Positions 1 through 6,437 of a DNA stretch of 7,096 nt are shown here, piece after piece. The stretch comes from an uncultured Bdellovibrio sp. Lineage in GTDB: Bacteria > Bdellovibrionota > Bdellovibrionia > Bdellovibrionales > Bdellovibrionaceae. How positions within the stretch are numbered: position 1 is the first letter of the stretch; the number at the start of each line of letters is the position of its first letter. The position numbers and the translations under genes were made by a program. The notes below the pieces were generated by a model. That model had not been told where the DNA came from. It did not search any database and saw only the letters and a program-made list of their open reading frames with translations. Location: positions 1 to 7,096 of the forward strand of contig CALMPX010000253.1 of NCBI GenBank assembly GCA_937871355.1, read 5' to 3'.

Positions 1-1
1 T

Positions 2-1504
2 TGGATGCCATTCATGTGGTTCCTTCTGACCTTTGGCGTTGGCGGACTAGCTTACGTGATGTATAGCGAACGTCAGCTTTTAGGTGAATTCTCACGCATG
101 AAAACAACCAAGCACGGTTTAAGTATGGGGTCGGTGCTGTTTTTAACTTTATGTATTCTTTGTTTTGTAAATTACTTCTCGGTTAAATTTGTTCGTGTTT
201 TCGATTATTCAATGACCAGTCAATACACTTTATCTGAACAGTCTAAAAAAATTATTGATCACTTAGATTCCGATTTAGAAATTAAATACTTTTATAAAGA
301 CGGTTTGCAAAATGCAGATCAAATGAAGAAATCATTTTTAAGCTTAGCAAAAGTTTTTGAAACCTATTCATCGAAAATCAAAGTCAGTTCAATTGAAATG
401 AATTCAAATCCGGCTATAACGGAATTGTTTGGTGCTACAAAAGGAACAGGTGAAGCTTTTGTTTCCTATAAGGGTAAGATCAATCGAATTGAAACACAGT
501 ATCTCGGGATGACTGGTATAGCCTATTCTGAGCAAGATTTTACCAATGCCATGATTAAAACGACGCGATTAAAATTTAAAACTATTTACTTTATCGAAGG
601 TCATAAAGAACGTAGTATTGAAGACGATAAAGATGAAATGGCCATAGCCGCTTTTAAAAAGGCTCTTGAAAAAAACTCATACCTTGTTAAAAGTTTAAAT
701 CTTATCTCTGTAGGATCAATTCCGGTTGACGCCGATTTGCTTATTATTGGTGGAGCTTCTGAATCTTTTCAAAAATCTGAAGGTGCCCTTATTAATAATT
801 ATCTTATGGCCGGACATCCTTTGCTGGTCCTTTTTGATTCTGCCCAAGGCGTGGCCGTGAAAGGTCCAATTGATATTTTAGATCAAGTGGGATGGAAACT
901 TGGATCTTCCTTTGTATTTAATATATTAAGTACTCCGAATGGGCCGATGGTCAGTACTGATCAGGCGACTGTCGCTAATATTTTTTCAAACGAAAGCGAT
1001 ATAACTCGTTTGTTTGGAGTTAACCGTTCGGTGCTTTTTTTCCGTCCTCATCCTTTAGAACCTACGGAAAAAATAAATTCTCAATTTAAAGCTGAAGTGT
1101 TGGTTAAGACCTCTGATAAAAGCGTTGGTTTGGCTAAGATTGAAACGACAGATTATGAAGGTCAGCCTAAAAGTTTTGACCTCGGAGTGCATTTTAAAGG
1201 TAAATATCTGAATTCAAAAATCGATACAGATATCGTTATTTTTTCAGATGTGAATTTAGCGAATAATCAGTTCTTCAATCAAACGAGCAATAAGGATTTA
1301 TTGTTAAATACGGTCGCTTATTTAGCTAAAGAAACAGATCTTGTTTCTTTAGCGCCAAAAGAACCATCGGCAACCAGAATTAAAATGCCAGGACCCGAGT
1401 TTAATACCTACTTTAAATATATTCTTGTGGGATTATTTTTCCCGATGCCGATTATATTTTTAATCTTGAGCATCGTTATTTGGTTTAAACGAAGACATGC
1501 GTAA
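2..1504 (+). CDS. GldG-like ABC transporter auxiliary membrane protein (5' end probably outside window)
   Basis: Membrane-anchored protein of the GldG / ABC_transp_aux type, thought to work with an ABC-2 transporter in the envelope; the substrate is unknown. Counting from the ATG at position 5, hydrophobic segments lie near residues 3-20 and 39-60. A long extracytoplasmic region follows, and a C-terminal transmembrane helix (about 472-493) ends in the basic tail FKRRHA. Family hallmarks are YTLSEQSKKI (74-83) just after the second helix, EQDFTNAMIKTTR (176-188), the FIEGH motif (196-200) and the strand DADLLIIGG (242-250). The ATG has no visible ribosome binding site and falls directly at a hydrophobic stretch. 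The frame is still open at the left edge (codon 2-4 is Trp), so the true start is probably upstream and the window shows nearly the whole protein minus an N-terminal piece. Its last codons overlap the next gene by 8 nt, which implies one operon. Family assignment is fairly sure; function is inferred. Confidence 0.82.
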   Translation, partial: WMPFMWFLLTFGVGGLAYVMYSERQLLGEFSRMKTTKHGLSMGSVLFLTLCILCFVNYFSVKFVRVFDYSMTSQYTLSEQSKKIIDHLDSDLEIKYFYKDGLQNADQMKKSFLSLAKVFETYSSKIKVSSIEMNSNPAITELFGATKGTGEAFVSYKGKINRIETQYLGMTGIAYSEQDFTNAMIKTTRLKFKTIYFIEGHKERSIEDDKDEMAIAAFKKALEKNSYLVKSLNLISVGSIPVDADLLIIGGASESFQKSEGALINNYLMAGHPLLVLFDSAQGVAVKGPIDILDQVGWKLGSSFVFNILSTPNGPMVSTDQATVANIFSNESDITRLFGVNRSVLFFRPHPLEPTEKINSQFKAEVLVKTSDKSVGLAKIETTDYEGQPKSFDLGVHFKGKYLNSKIDTDIVIFSDVNLANNQFFNQTSNKDLLLNTVAYLAKETDLVSLAPKEPSATRIKMPGPEFNTYFKYILVGLFFPMPIIFLILSIVIWFKRRHA

Positions 1505-2405
1505 TAGTAAGTTCTTTATTTTATTATCTGTTGTTGTGGCTATGGGAGTGGCTGCATTTTATTTAGAAAGAAACGATGATAAAAAAGAAGCTGCTAAGTA
1601 TAGGCGTTTGTCAGTGCAAGCAGATCAAATTAGCTCCGTATTCATCGAGCGAAAAGTCGGCGATAAAATCGAAAGCTTGGATCTTGCGAAAACTTCCGAT
1701 GGATGGGTTTTTAGAAACGATATTATGCTTGCGGATTCAGAATATATGAAAGACATGACGCAAGCCATAGAGTCTGCTGAATTTGAAGAAGTCATTTTAT
1801 CGCCGGATCAAACATTAGATCAGTTTCATTTTGATAAACCCGCAGTGCATATCAAAATTTTAGATAATCTCAACCGACTGAACATTCTGATTATGAGCGA
1901 TCGTCGTAACTTTGCAGGACAACCTTATTTTAAGCTCAATCAAGAAAAAAAGATTTATACGTTGAATACAGATCTTGATAAAAAAATATTGAACAAGATT
2001 ATTTTTTTTCAAGACAAGCACGTATTTAAAACCCAACGCGAAGAATTTAAAAAAATTAAAGTAAACTCTTTGAACCACCAATTTGATATCGTGACTATCC
2101 CTCATTTGGACAAATCTCAAGTCACAGCATTTATCGATAAAATAAAAAACTTAACTGTTCAAGAATATGTAGCTCTTGAGGTGAAGTGTGATTTTAAGTC
2201 GCCGGTGGTCAGTGTTATGATGTCGGCTGACACTTTGAATTGGTCTTTGAAGTTGTTATTAGATCATAAGGATAAAAAGTTATACGCCGAAGCGGAAATA
2301 GCTGATCAAGGAAAAAGTAAAAAATACTGTGTTGAATATGATACATCTTATTGGGCCTATTTTTCTAATCTCAGTGAGCAGCAATTTGTTAAGGATCAAA
2401 AATGA
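1497..2405 (+). CDS. DUF4340 domain protein, membrane-anchored
   Basis: A 302-residue protein of the DUF4340 type, whose biochemical role is not established. It regularly follows GldG-like genes and is presumed to act with the same transporter on the outer face of the inner membrane. One N-terminal hydrophobic helix (about residues 6-23) acts as an anchor or uncleaved signal. The family pattern follows: DGWVFRND (68-75), the DQFHFDKPAVHIKI segment (108-121) corresponding to the usual 'yGLd-P' turn, and then GQPYFKL (141-147), KKIYTLN (151-157) and FFQDKHVF (170-177), corresponding to the common tyrosine and 'rDk' positions. Two cysteines (C231, C278) lie in the exported part and could pair. 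The start overlaps the previous gene by 8 nt and is preceded only by a weak purine stretch (GAAGA), so translation is probably coupled. No odd truncation is seen. Confidence 0.8.
   Translation: MRNSKFFILLSVVVAMGVAAFYLERNDDKKEAAKYRRLSVQADQISSVFIERKVGDKIESLDLAKTSDGWVFRNDIMLADSEYMKDMTQAIESAEFEEVILSPDQTLDQFHFDKPAVHIKILDNLNRLNILIMSDRRNFAGQPYFKLNQEKKIYTLNTDLDKKILNKIIFFQDKHVFKTQREEFKKIKVNSLNHQFDIVTIPHLDKSQVTAFIDKIKNLTVQEYVALEVKCDFKSPVVSVMMSADTLNWSLKLLLDHKDKKLYAEAEIADQGKSKKYCVEYDTSYWAYFSNLSEQQFVKDQK
2391..2395 (+). promoter_or_regulatory. Ribosome binding site of the GHMP kinase gene
   Basis: AAGGA lies six nucleotides before the ATG at 2402, inside the end of the DUF4340 gene. Together with the ATGA stop/start overlap it fixes the kinase start. 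Confidence 0.6.
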
Positions 2406-3436
2406 TAAAAATTAAATCTCCTACTCGCGTGGATTTGTCTGGCGGAACTTTAGATATGTGGCCTTTATTTAATTTTGTAGGCCGGTGTCGTACGATTAAT
2501 GTCGCGATTGATATTTGGACTATTGTGGAACTTGATCCAACGCCACAAAATCAAAAAATTATCATTGAATCTTTAGACTACCAGCAAAAATGGGAGTTTT
2601 CCAGTTTAGGAGAATTTTTAAAATCCGAAGATAGAAAAATTTTTCTTTATCAGGCCACTGTTAAATTTTTTAAAGATAAAATCACATCAGGGTTTTATTT
2701 AAAGACTAAATCTGAAAGCCCAATTGGCGGCGGTCTAGGTGGGAGTAGCAGTCTGATGATTTCGATGATGAAAGCTTTTGCTGAAATGACACAGTTTAAG
2801 TTCAAAGATATTCATCACATGGTACATGTCGCGCATAATATCGAATCTCAAATCCTTCTGACTCCGACGGGAACACAGGATTACTATCCGGCGGTGAGCG
2901 GAGGATTGTCCATTTTAGATTATGGAATCGAAGGTATTGATGATCGCGTGATGGATGTGACCGATACCCCGTTGGTCGATAATTTCCTGTTAGTTTACAC
3001 TGGTAAAACTCATCATAGCGGATTGAATAATTTCGAAGTTTTAAAGGCCTGCACGCAAAATGATTCAAAAGTTTTAAGCGCTTTGAAAGCAATTAAAGAT
3101 ATTTCTGAAGATATGTATACGGCCATTCAAGAGAAAAATTGGCATAAAATATCAGATCTATTTCAGCGTGAATACGCTGAGCGTATAAAATTAACTCCAG
3201 CTTTTACCAGTCCAGAAATCGAACATTTATCAAAATTAGTGATAGCCAATGGAGCGACTGGTGTTAAAATATGTGGAGCAGGTGGGGGCGGTTGTGTCCT
3301 TGTGTGGGTACCTCCAAGCCAGCGCCAGAAAGTGATTGAGGCATGCGAAAAAGAAAAGTTTCAGTGTCTAAAGTCAAAGCCAATCAGCCCAAAAGAACTT
3401 CAGCCGCTAAAATGGCTGATGTCGTACGATTTATAG
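2402..3436 (+). CDS. GHMP-family small-molecule kinase (HddA-like, COG2605 type)
   Basis: Cytoplasmic ATP-dependent kinase of the GHMP superfamily, 344 residues, a normal length for the family. All three family motifs are visible. Motif 1 is SPTRVDLSGGTLDMWP (6-21). Motif 2 is the phosphate-binding loop SPIGGGLGGSSS (106-117). Motif 3 is KICGAGGGGC (289-298). The segment TGTQDYYPA (156-164) matches the GxQD region of heptose-phosphate kinases, so D160 is the likely catalytic aspartate. KTHHSGLNN (202-210) is another conserved-looking block. The closest well-known relatives phosphorylate the anomeric or C-1 position of sugars such as D-glycero-D-manno-heptose 7-phosphate. However, the first motif (VDLSGGTLDMWP) differs from the GGGTD form of true HddA, so the substrate should be left open. 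The gene overlaps DUF4340 by 4 nt (ATGA) and runs into the DUF429 gene, so it is part of the operon. No heptose or nucleotide-sugar gene is visible beside it. Confidence 0.85.
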   Translation: MIKIKSPTRVDLSGGTLDMWPLFNFVGRCRTINVAIDIWTIVELDPTPQNQKIIIESLDYQQKWEFSSLGEFLKSEDRKIFLYQATVKFFKDKITSGFYLKTKSESPIGGGLGGSSSLMISMMKAFAEMTQFKFKDIHHMVHVAHNIESQILLTPTGTQDYYPAVSGGLSILDYGIEGIDDRVMDVTDTPLVDNFLLVYTGKTHHSGLNNFEVLKACTQNDSKVLSALKAIKDISEDMYTAIQEKNWHKISDLFQREYAERIKLTPAFTSPEIEHLSKLVIANGATGVKICGAGGGGCVLVWVPPSQRQKVIEACEKEKFQCLKSKPISPKELQPLKWLMSYDL

Positions 3437-4230
3437 GGGTGTCGCTCGCCGGCGGAAAGTCTGATAAAGCCTGCGTGGCTATTCTTGAATATTATCCACA
3501 AAATAAAAAAATATTTTTGGCCCGTCTATTTGAAAAGATTAAATCAGAAGAAGAAATCTCTGGAGATCTTAAAATTCATGAACTCATTTCTCAGGATGAT
3601 CAGACCGTTAAATATGTAGCCTTTGACGCGGCCTTAAGTCTTCCGCAGTGTTTGACCTGTCAATTAAAGTGCCCGGGTTTTGAATTATGCAATGAACCAC
3701 ACATTGAATGGATGTGGAAACATTTTCGGGATCACAAAAAGGGAAAAAAACCGAGTAAGCTTTTTACTCCGTACACTCAGCGTGCCGTTGAGATGTATTT
3801 TCAAACTAAACTCGAAGAAAAGTTCGACCTTCACCATGCCATGGGTGCGAATTCGGCTCCGCTGATGGCCCGAGCTATGTATATTAAAAATCGTATTCAG
3901 GCGGAATGTATCGAGGTCTTTCCCAAATTGACCATGTGGCGCTTAGGCGAAAGCTTAGGGCTCATGAAGTCGACCCTCAAGGACCACCGAGCGGCCTTCG
4001 GAGGAGATGAGTCTCGTGAAAAATTTATCCAGGCTTTAAATGAAAAAAATATCGCCTTTATCTATCACCAAGATGCCAAAAGTATGGTGGAAAATAGCCA
4101 TGCGTTTGAAGCTTTTTTGTGTGGGATCACAGCCTTTTTGAAATATAAAAACTTGGTTGAGCCCCGATCTAAAAATTTTCCAAAATCCGAAGCCTGGATT
4201 GAATTTCCTTTAAAAGGAATTAAGTTATAA
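3412..4230 (+). CDS. DUF429 protein, predicted RNase H-fold nuclease-like, with four-cysteine cluster
   Basis: A 272-residue protein of the DUF429 type, a family predicted to adopt an RNase H-like fold; its biochemical activity is not established. Family features are the first strand RFIGVSLAGG (7-16), FDAALSLP (71-78) with D72 as likely acidic active-site residue, CIEVFPK (166-172), and HAFEAFLCGITAF (230-242) for the usual 'D/H-AFDAL-CALTA' helix. Just after the second block is CLTCQLKCPGFELC (80-93), a C-x2-C-x3-C-x5-C cluster that could bind zinc or an iron-sulfur centre. Start choice: I prefer the ATG at 3412, which begins just before the first strand and overlaps the kinase by 25 nt. 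An in-frame ATG at 3343 would add 23 residues, very basic and unlike the family, with a 94-nt overlap and a purine run only one base away. Neither start has a good ribosome binding site, so coupled translation is likely. No signal peptide; cytoplasmic. Confidence 0.78.
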   Translation: MADVVRFIGVSLAGGKSDKACVAILEYYPQNKKIFLARLFEKIKSEEEISGDLKIHELISQDDQTVKYVAFDAALSLPQCLTCQLKCPGFELCNEPHIEWMWKHFRDHKKGKKPSKLFTPYTQRAVEMYFQTKLEEKFDLHHAMGANSAPLMARAMYIKNRIQAECIEVFPKLTMWRLGESLGLMKSTLKDHRAAFGGDESREKFIQALNEKNIAFIYHQDAKSMVENSHAFEAFLCGITAFLKYKNLVEPRSKNFPKSEAWIEFPLKGIKL

Positions 4231-4241
4231 CAAGTAGTTAC

Positions 4242-4263
4242 GATTTTAACCTCGACTAAAATC
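4242..4263. repeat. Short AT-rich inverted repeat after the DUF429 gene
   Basis: GATTTTA (4242-4248) and TAAAATC (4257-4263) form a perfect 7-bp inverted repeat around an 8-nt loop, 11 nt after the DUF429 stop codon. No T-run follows, so it is not a convincing intrinsic terminator. It could be a weak hairpin, a protein site or chance in AT-rich DNA. Confidence 0.35.
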
Positions 4264-4298
4264 TCAAGACAAAGATCTAGATTTGAATTTCTAAAAGG

Positions 4299-4326
4299 TT
4301 GATTTGGTTTTTTTTTAGACTAATAT
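4299..4326 (+). promoter_or_regulatory. Candidate sigma70-like promoter of the esterase gene, possibly leaderless
   Basis: TTGATT (4299-4304) and TAATAT (4321-4326) are separated by 16 bp, fitting -35 and -10 elements. The -10 box ends six bases before the ATG at 4333, so the expected start of transcription is at or next to the A of the ATG. No Shine-Dalgarno sequence is visible before this ATG, which agrees with a leaderless mRNA. A run of nine T residues (4308-4316) lies in the spacer. The elements are judged by eye in AT-rich DNA, where such matches arise easily. Confidence 0.4.
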
Positions 4327-4333
4327 AAGTCTA
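4316..4333. repeat. Inverted repeat abutting the esterase start codon
   Basis: TAGACT (4316-4321) and AGTCTA (4328-4333) form a perfect 6-bp inverted repeat with a 6-nt centre AATATA, ending on the first base of the ATG and covering the candidate -10 box. It could be a small operator, or a hairpin if the transcript begins upstream. Chance is not excluded. Confidence 0.35.
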
Positions 4334-5787
4334 TGAAAAAAAATATATACACCGCCTTTTTTATTGTCGTGATCGCTTTTTTAACGGCTTTTGGTTATAT
4401 CTATAAGATTAACAGCACCACACTTAATTATTCCCTGATGAGTTTACCGACTGTTCATTATTCATCGCTTCGCGGACCAGCTTCAATTTCATCAAAAGTA
4501 AAAGAAGCGGTCTCATCTCATCAAGCCCGATTAGCCGTGATTCCGCAGAGTAACAATCCACCTATTATTTCTCCGGATAATCCCATTCAGCCCAGAAAAA
4601 GTTCCGGTCAATCCGGTGATCCTGCGTGGATTAATATTTTTAGTCCTTTTAATCTAAATAAAATCAATCAACCGACTATTCCTGAGGCGTTATGTAATGA
4701 CGGTACTCAGCCGAGTTACTATTTAAAAAGAGGTTTTGGAGCAGGAGCGAATCGTTGGATTATTTGGCTCGAAGGCGGTGGAGGTTGTGGGTCTGATGAT
4801 CCCACTAATCCGACTTGGTGCGGTTATCGAAAAAATACGTACTTGTCCACATCAAATGGTCTTCCGAGCAGTGTCGGCGATATGCAAGGAATTTTAACCA
4901 AATCGGATGCCTACAACTCTGATTTTTATAGTTATAATCAAATTAGTGTACACTACTGCTCGAGCGATTTTTGGGGTGGAACCGGCGTAAAAAAAGTCAT
5001 TGATAGCACGACCCAAGAAAAATGGTGGTTCTCGGGGCGTAAAATAGTTGAAGCTCTCGTTTTAGATCTAAAACAAAAATATAATTTTGCAAATGCAACC
5101 AATGTTATTCTGACAGGATCCTCTGCTGGCGGGGCCGGTATCGTCATGAATGCCGACGAAATAAAAAATAGTATTCCCAACGCTGATGTTGTGACTTTGG
5201 TGGACGCGGTCAACATTATTCCTTTTTATCGTTATTTCAAAGCTACAAATCCTGAGCCCGAGTATATTGATGAGCCCATCGTGTTTAAGAATATCTACGA
5301 ATGGGTGCCGATGATCGCTAATAAAAATTGTTTAAACAGCCAACGCAAGTGCGGCATTAATGAAAGATGCATAAGAGAAGATTATAAATGTATGCTTCCG
5401 GGCGTGGCGTCTCGCTACCTTAAGATGCCAACCTTTATTGCGGCCGATCAATTAGATAATTCTATACTTGCGATGTACTCTTTAAGTCTTTGTACTGAAA
5501 GAAACAAAGCTGAATATGGCCCCTGGTTGAATGAGTTCACGGCACAAAGTAATGCGGCCGCGAAAACGGTCTCAGGTTATTTCCTTCCTCGTACCGGAGA
5601 TCATGGATTAGCGCCGACACATCATTGGGTGACACCGGTGGTGGAAAACGGCGTGAACGTTCGTTTAAAAGATGTCTTTGGAGCTTGGTATTTTAATCGA
5701 TCGACTTCAGTGAAAAAATTTATTCAAACTCCAAGCACCACGCTTGATCCTCACCAAGAGTCTAGCCAGGGCTTGTGCAGCCAATAA
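4333..5787 (+). CDS. Pectinacetylesterase/Notum-family hydrolase, membrane-anchored
   Basis: Exported alpha/beta-hydrolase-fold carboxylesterase of the pectinacetylesterase (PAE/Notum) family, which removes acyl groups from polysaccharides or proteins; the actual substrate here is unknown. Residues about 7-23 form a hydrophobic signal anchor. A Ser/Pro-rich linker runs to about residue 110, and the catalytic domain begins at LCNDGTQPSYYL (120-131). Family blocks in order are GFGAGANRWIIWLEGGGGC (134-152), GILTKSDAYNSDFYSYN (186-202), WFSGRKIVEA (232-241) and the nucleophile elbow GSSAGG (262-267, S264). KCMLPGVASRYLKMPTFIAADQLDN (352-376) matches the plant 'CFFPQ...TPLFILNAAYD' block and makes D375 the likely acid. 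GYFLPRTGDHG (415-425) gives H424. Several family-position cysteines are kept, and C333, C340, C346 and C353 crowd a short loop, suggesting disulfides and extracytoplasmic folding. ATG 4333 is chosen because it supplies the anchor; the next Met (residue 36) would lose it. It is separated from upstream genes and probably has its own promoter. Confidence 0.88.
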   Translation: MKKNIYTAFFIVVIAFLTAFGYIYKINSTTLNYSLMSLPTVHYSSLRGPASISSKVKEAVSSHQARLAVIPQSNNPPIISPDNPIQPRKSSGQSGDPAWINIFSPFNLNKINQPTIPEALCNDGTQPSYYLKRGFGAGANRWIIWLEGGGGCGSDDPTNPTWCGYRKNTYLSTSNGLPSSVGDMQGILTKSDAYNSDFYSYNQISVHYCSSDFWGGTGVKKVIDSTTQEKWWFSGRKIVEALVLDLKQKYNFANATNVILTGSSAGGAGIVMNADEIKNSIPNADVVTLVDAVNIIPFYRYFKATNPEPEYIDEPIVFKNIYEWVPMIANKNCLNSQRKCGINERCIREDYKCMLPGVASRYLKMPTFIAADQLDNSILAMYSLSLCTERNKAEYGPWLNEFTAQSNAAAKTVSGYFLPRTGDHGLAPTHHWVTPVVENGVNVRLKDVFGAWYFNRSTSVKKFIQTPSTTLDPHQESSQGLCSQ

Positions 5788-5850
5788 GCCTTAGGTCGAG
5801 TTAAATATTCTATTTTAGTTCGCAGACTTAAGTGCCGATGTAAGAGGTGT

Positions 5851-5858
5851 GAGGTGAT
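5851..5858 (+). promoter_or_regulatory. Strong Shine-Dalgarno sequence of the small exported protein gene
   Basis: GAGGTGAT is an eight-base match to the complement of the 16S rRNA 3' end, with its core GAGGT five bases before the ATG at 5861. A second GAGGTG sits at 5844-5849. This is by far the strongest ribosome binding site in the window and fixes the start. Confidence 0.75.
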
Positions 5859-5860
5859 TT

Positions 5861-6427
5861 ATGAAATCATTAGTTATTATTTCTCTATTATTAGCCCAGG
5901 TGGCTTTTTCTCAAGAAGTGAAAGTCGCGGAAGAAAAAGTTAAATCTAAAACAGGTTGTATTGATATCAACGATGAACAAGCTATTTTAAAATTAAAATC
6001 AAAACAACAATTAGCTTTGTTGGCATTAAGAAAAGAAAAACTTCAATTTGAACAAGCGATCAGTTTATCGTGTTATAAAAAATACGAAAATATAGATTTA
6101 AGCGCAGTGAGTTCAAAATTGGATGTGAACGTAGTTTTTAATAATTCGGCAGAACATAAATATAATAATGATTTACATTTAAATTTAGACACGTCTAAAA
6201 ATTTAAATGATTTTAAAGTTAAGTTCGATTTAGCAGAATGTATAACGAAAAAATTTAATAGCAAAAAGAGCATCACGAAAGATATGCATATCTTACCTCC
6301 GGTCTGCTCTAAAATAAGTTTCATGAATGAAAAATCATTAGAACTTCGCAAACCGGCTTCTGCCAAGGCTCCGGCCGTAGCTCCGAAGTATAAAATAATC
6401 AATACTCATTCGAAGCCGGTAAAATAA
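5861..6427 (+). CDS. Small exported four-cysteine protein of unknown function
   Basis: I do not recognise a family. The 188-residue product starts with a clear Sec signal peptide (MKSLVIISLLLAQVAFSQ), probably cut after S17 (AFS, then QE), so it is likely periplasmic or secreted. The mature part is lysine-rich. It contains a helical, weakly coiled-coil-like stretch (about 37-68, rich in Lys, Gln, Leu and Ala) and then a central segment of alternating polar and hydrophobic residues that could be beta strands (about 84-125). The tail is Ala/Pro/Lys-rich (164-188). Four cysteines, C33, C71, C127 and C149, are spaced to allow two disulfides. There is no lipobox. The gene lies 73 nt after the esterase gene on the same strand, so co-transcription is possible, although it has its own strong ribosome binding site. 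The codons are strongly A/T-ending except in the GC-richer tail. It is real on signal peptide, ribosome binding site and length; its function is unknown. Confidence 0.75.
   Translation: MKSLVIISLLLAQVAFSQEVKVAEEKVKSKTGCIDINDEQAILKLKSKQQLALLALRKEKLQFEQAISLSCYKKYENIDLSAVSSKLDVNVVFNNSAEHKYNNDLHLNLDTSKNLNDFKVKFDLAECITKKFNSKKSITKDMHILPPVCSKISFMNEKSLELRKPASAKAPAVAPKYKIINTHSKPVK
6352..6420. repeat. 9-bp perfect inverted repeat in the 3' end of the small protein gene
   Basis: ACCGGCTTC (6352-6360) and GAAGCCGGT (6412-6420) are exact reverse complements with 51 nt between them, all within the last codons of the four-cysteine protein gene and 18 nt beyond the stop of the convergent SGNH gene. The arms are GC-richer than their surroundings. 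It could form a long-loop hairpin in either transcript. No strong T-run follows on either strand, so terminator function is only a possibility. Confidence 0.35.
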
Positions 6428-6437
6428 TATTTATAAT

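Noticed and set aside
1860..2120. Minus-strand open frame inside the DUF4340 gene
   Set aside because: Phe/Ile/Leu-rich translation with no domain, directly opposite a convincing DUF4340 sequence; an antisense shadow.
2802..3092. Minus-strand open frame inside the GHMP kinase gene
   Set aside because: No recognisable family, Arg/Tyr/His-rich composition typical of antisense reading, and it sits opposite conserved kinase sequence.
3680..3865. Plus-strand 61-codon frame within the DUF429 gene
   Set aside because: Covers conserved DUF429 sequence in another frame and shows no ribosome binding site or domain.
4284..4316. T-run 4308-4316 as an intrinsic terminator for the upstream operon
   Set aside because: No GC-containing stem immediately precedes it; the nearby AT repeats (AAATCT 4259-4264 / AGATTT 4279-4284) are too weak and too far upstream.
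4953..5216. Minus-strand open frame opposite the esterase nucleophile region
   Set aside because: Overlaps the GSSAGG region, which is clearly coding on the plus strand; no domain or signal.
5826..5833. ACTTAAGT palindrome as an operator
   Set aside because: Only 8 bp with no extension on either side; expected by chance in AT-rich DNA.
5802..5841. GCCGATGT (5834-5841) as a FliA (sigma28)-type -10 element for the four-cysteine gene
   Set aside because: The -10 match is only partial, and the nearest TAAA (5802-5805) is 28 nt away, far from the expected spacing of about 15.
6073..6402. Minus-strand 109-codon frame opposite the four-cysteine protein
   Set aside because: The plus-strand gene has a signal peptide and a very strong ribosome binding site; the antisense frame is a Phe/Leu-rich shadow.
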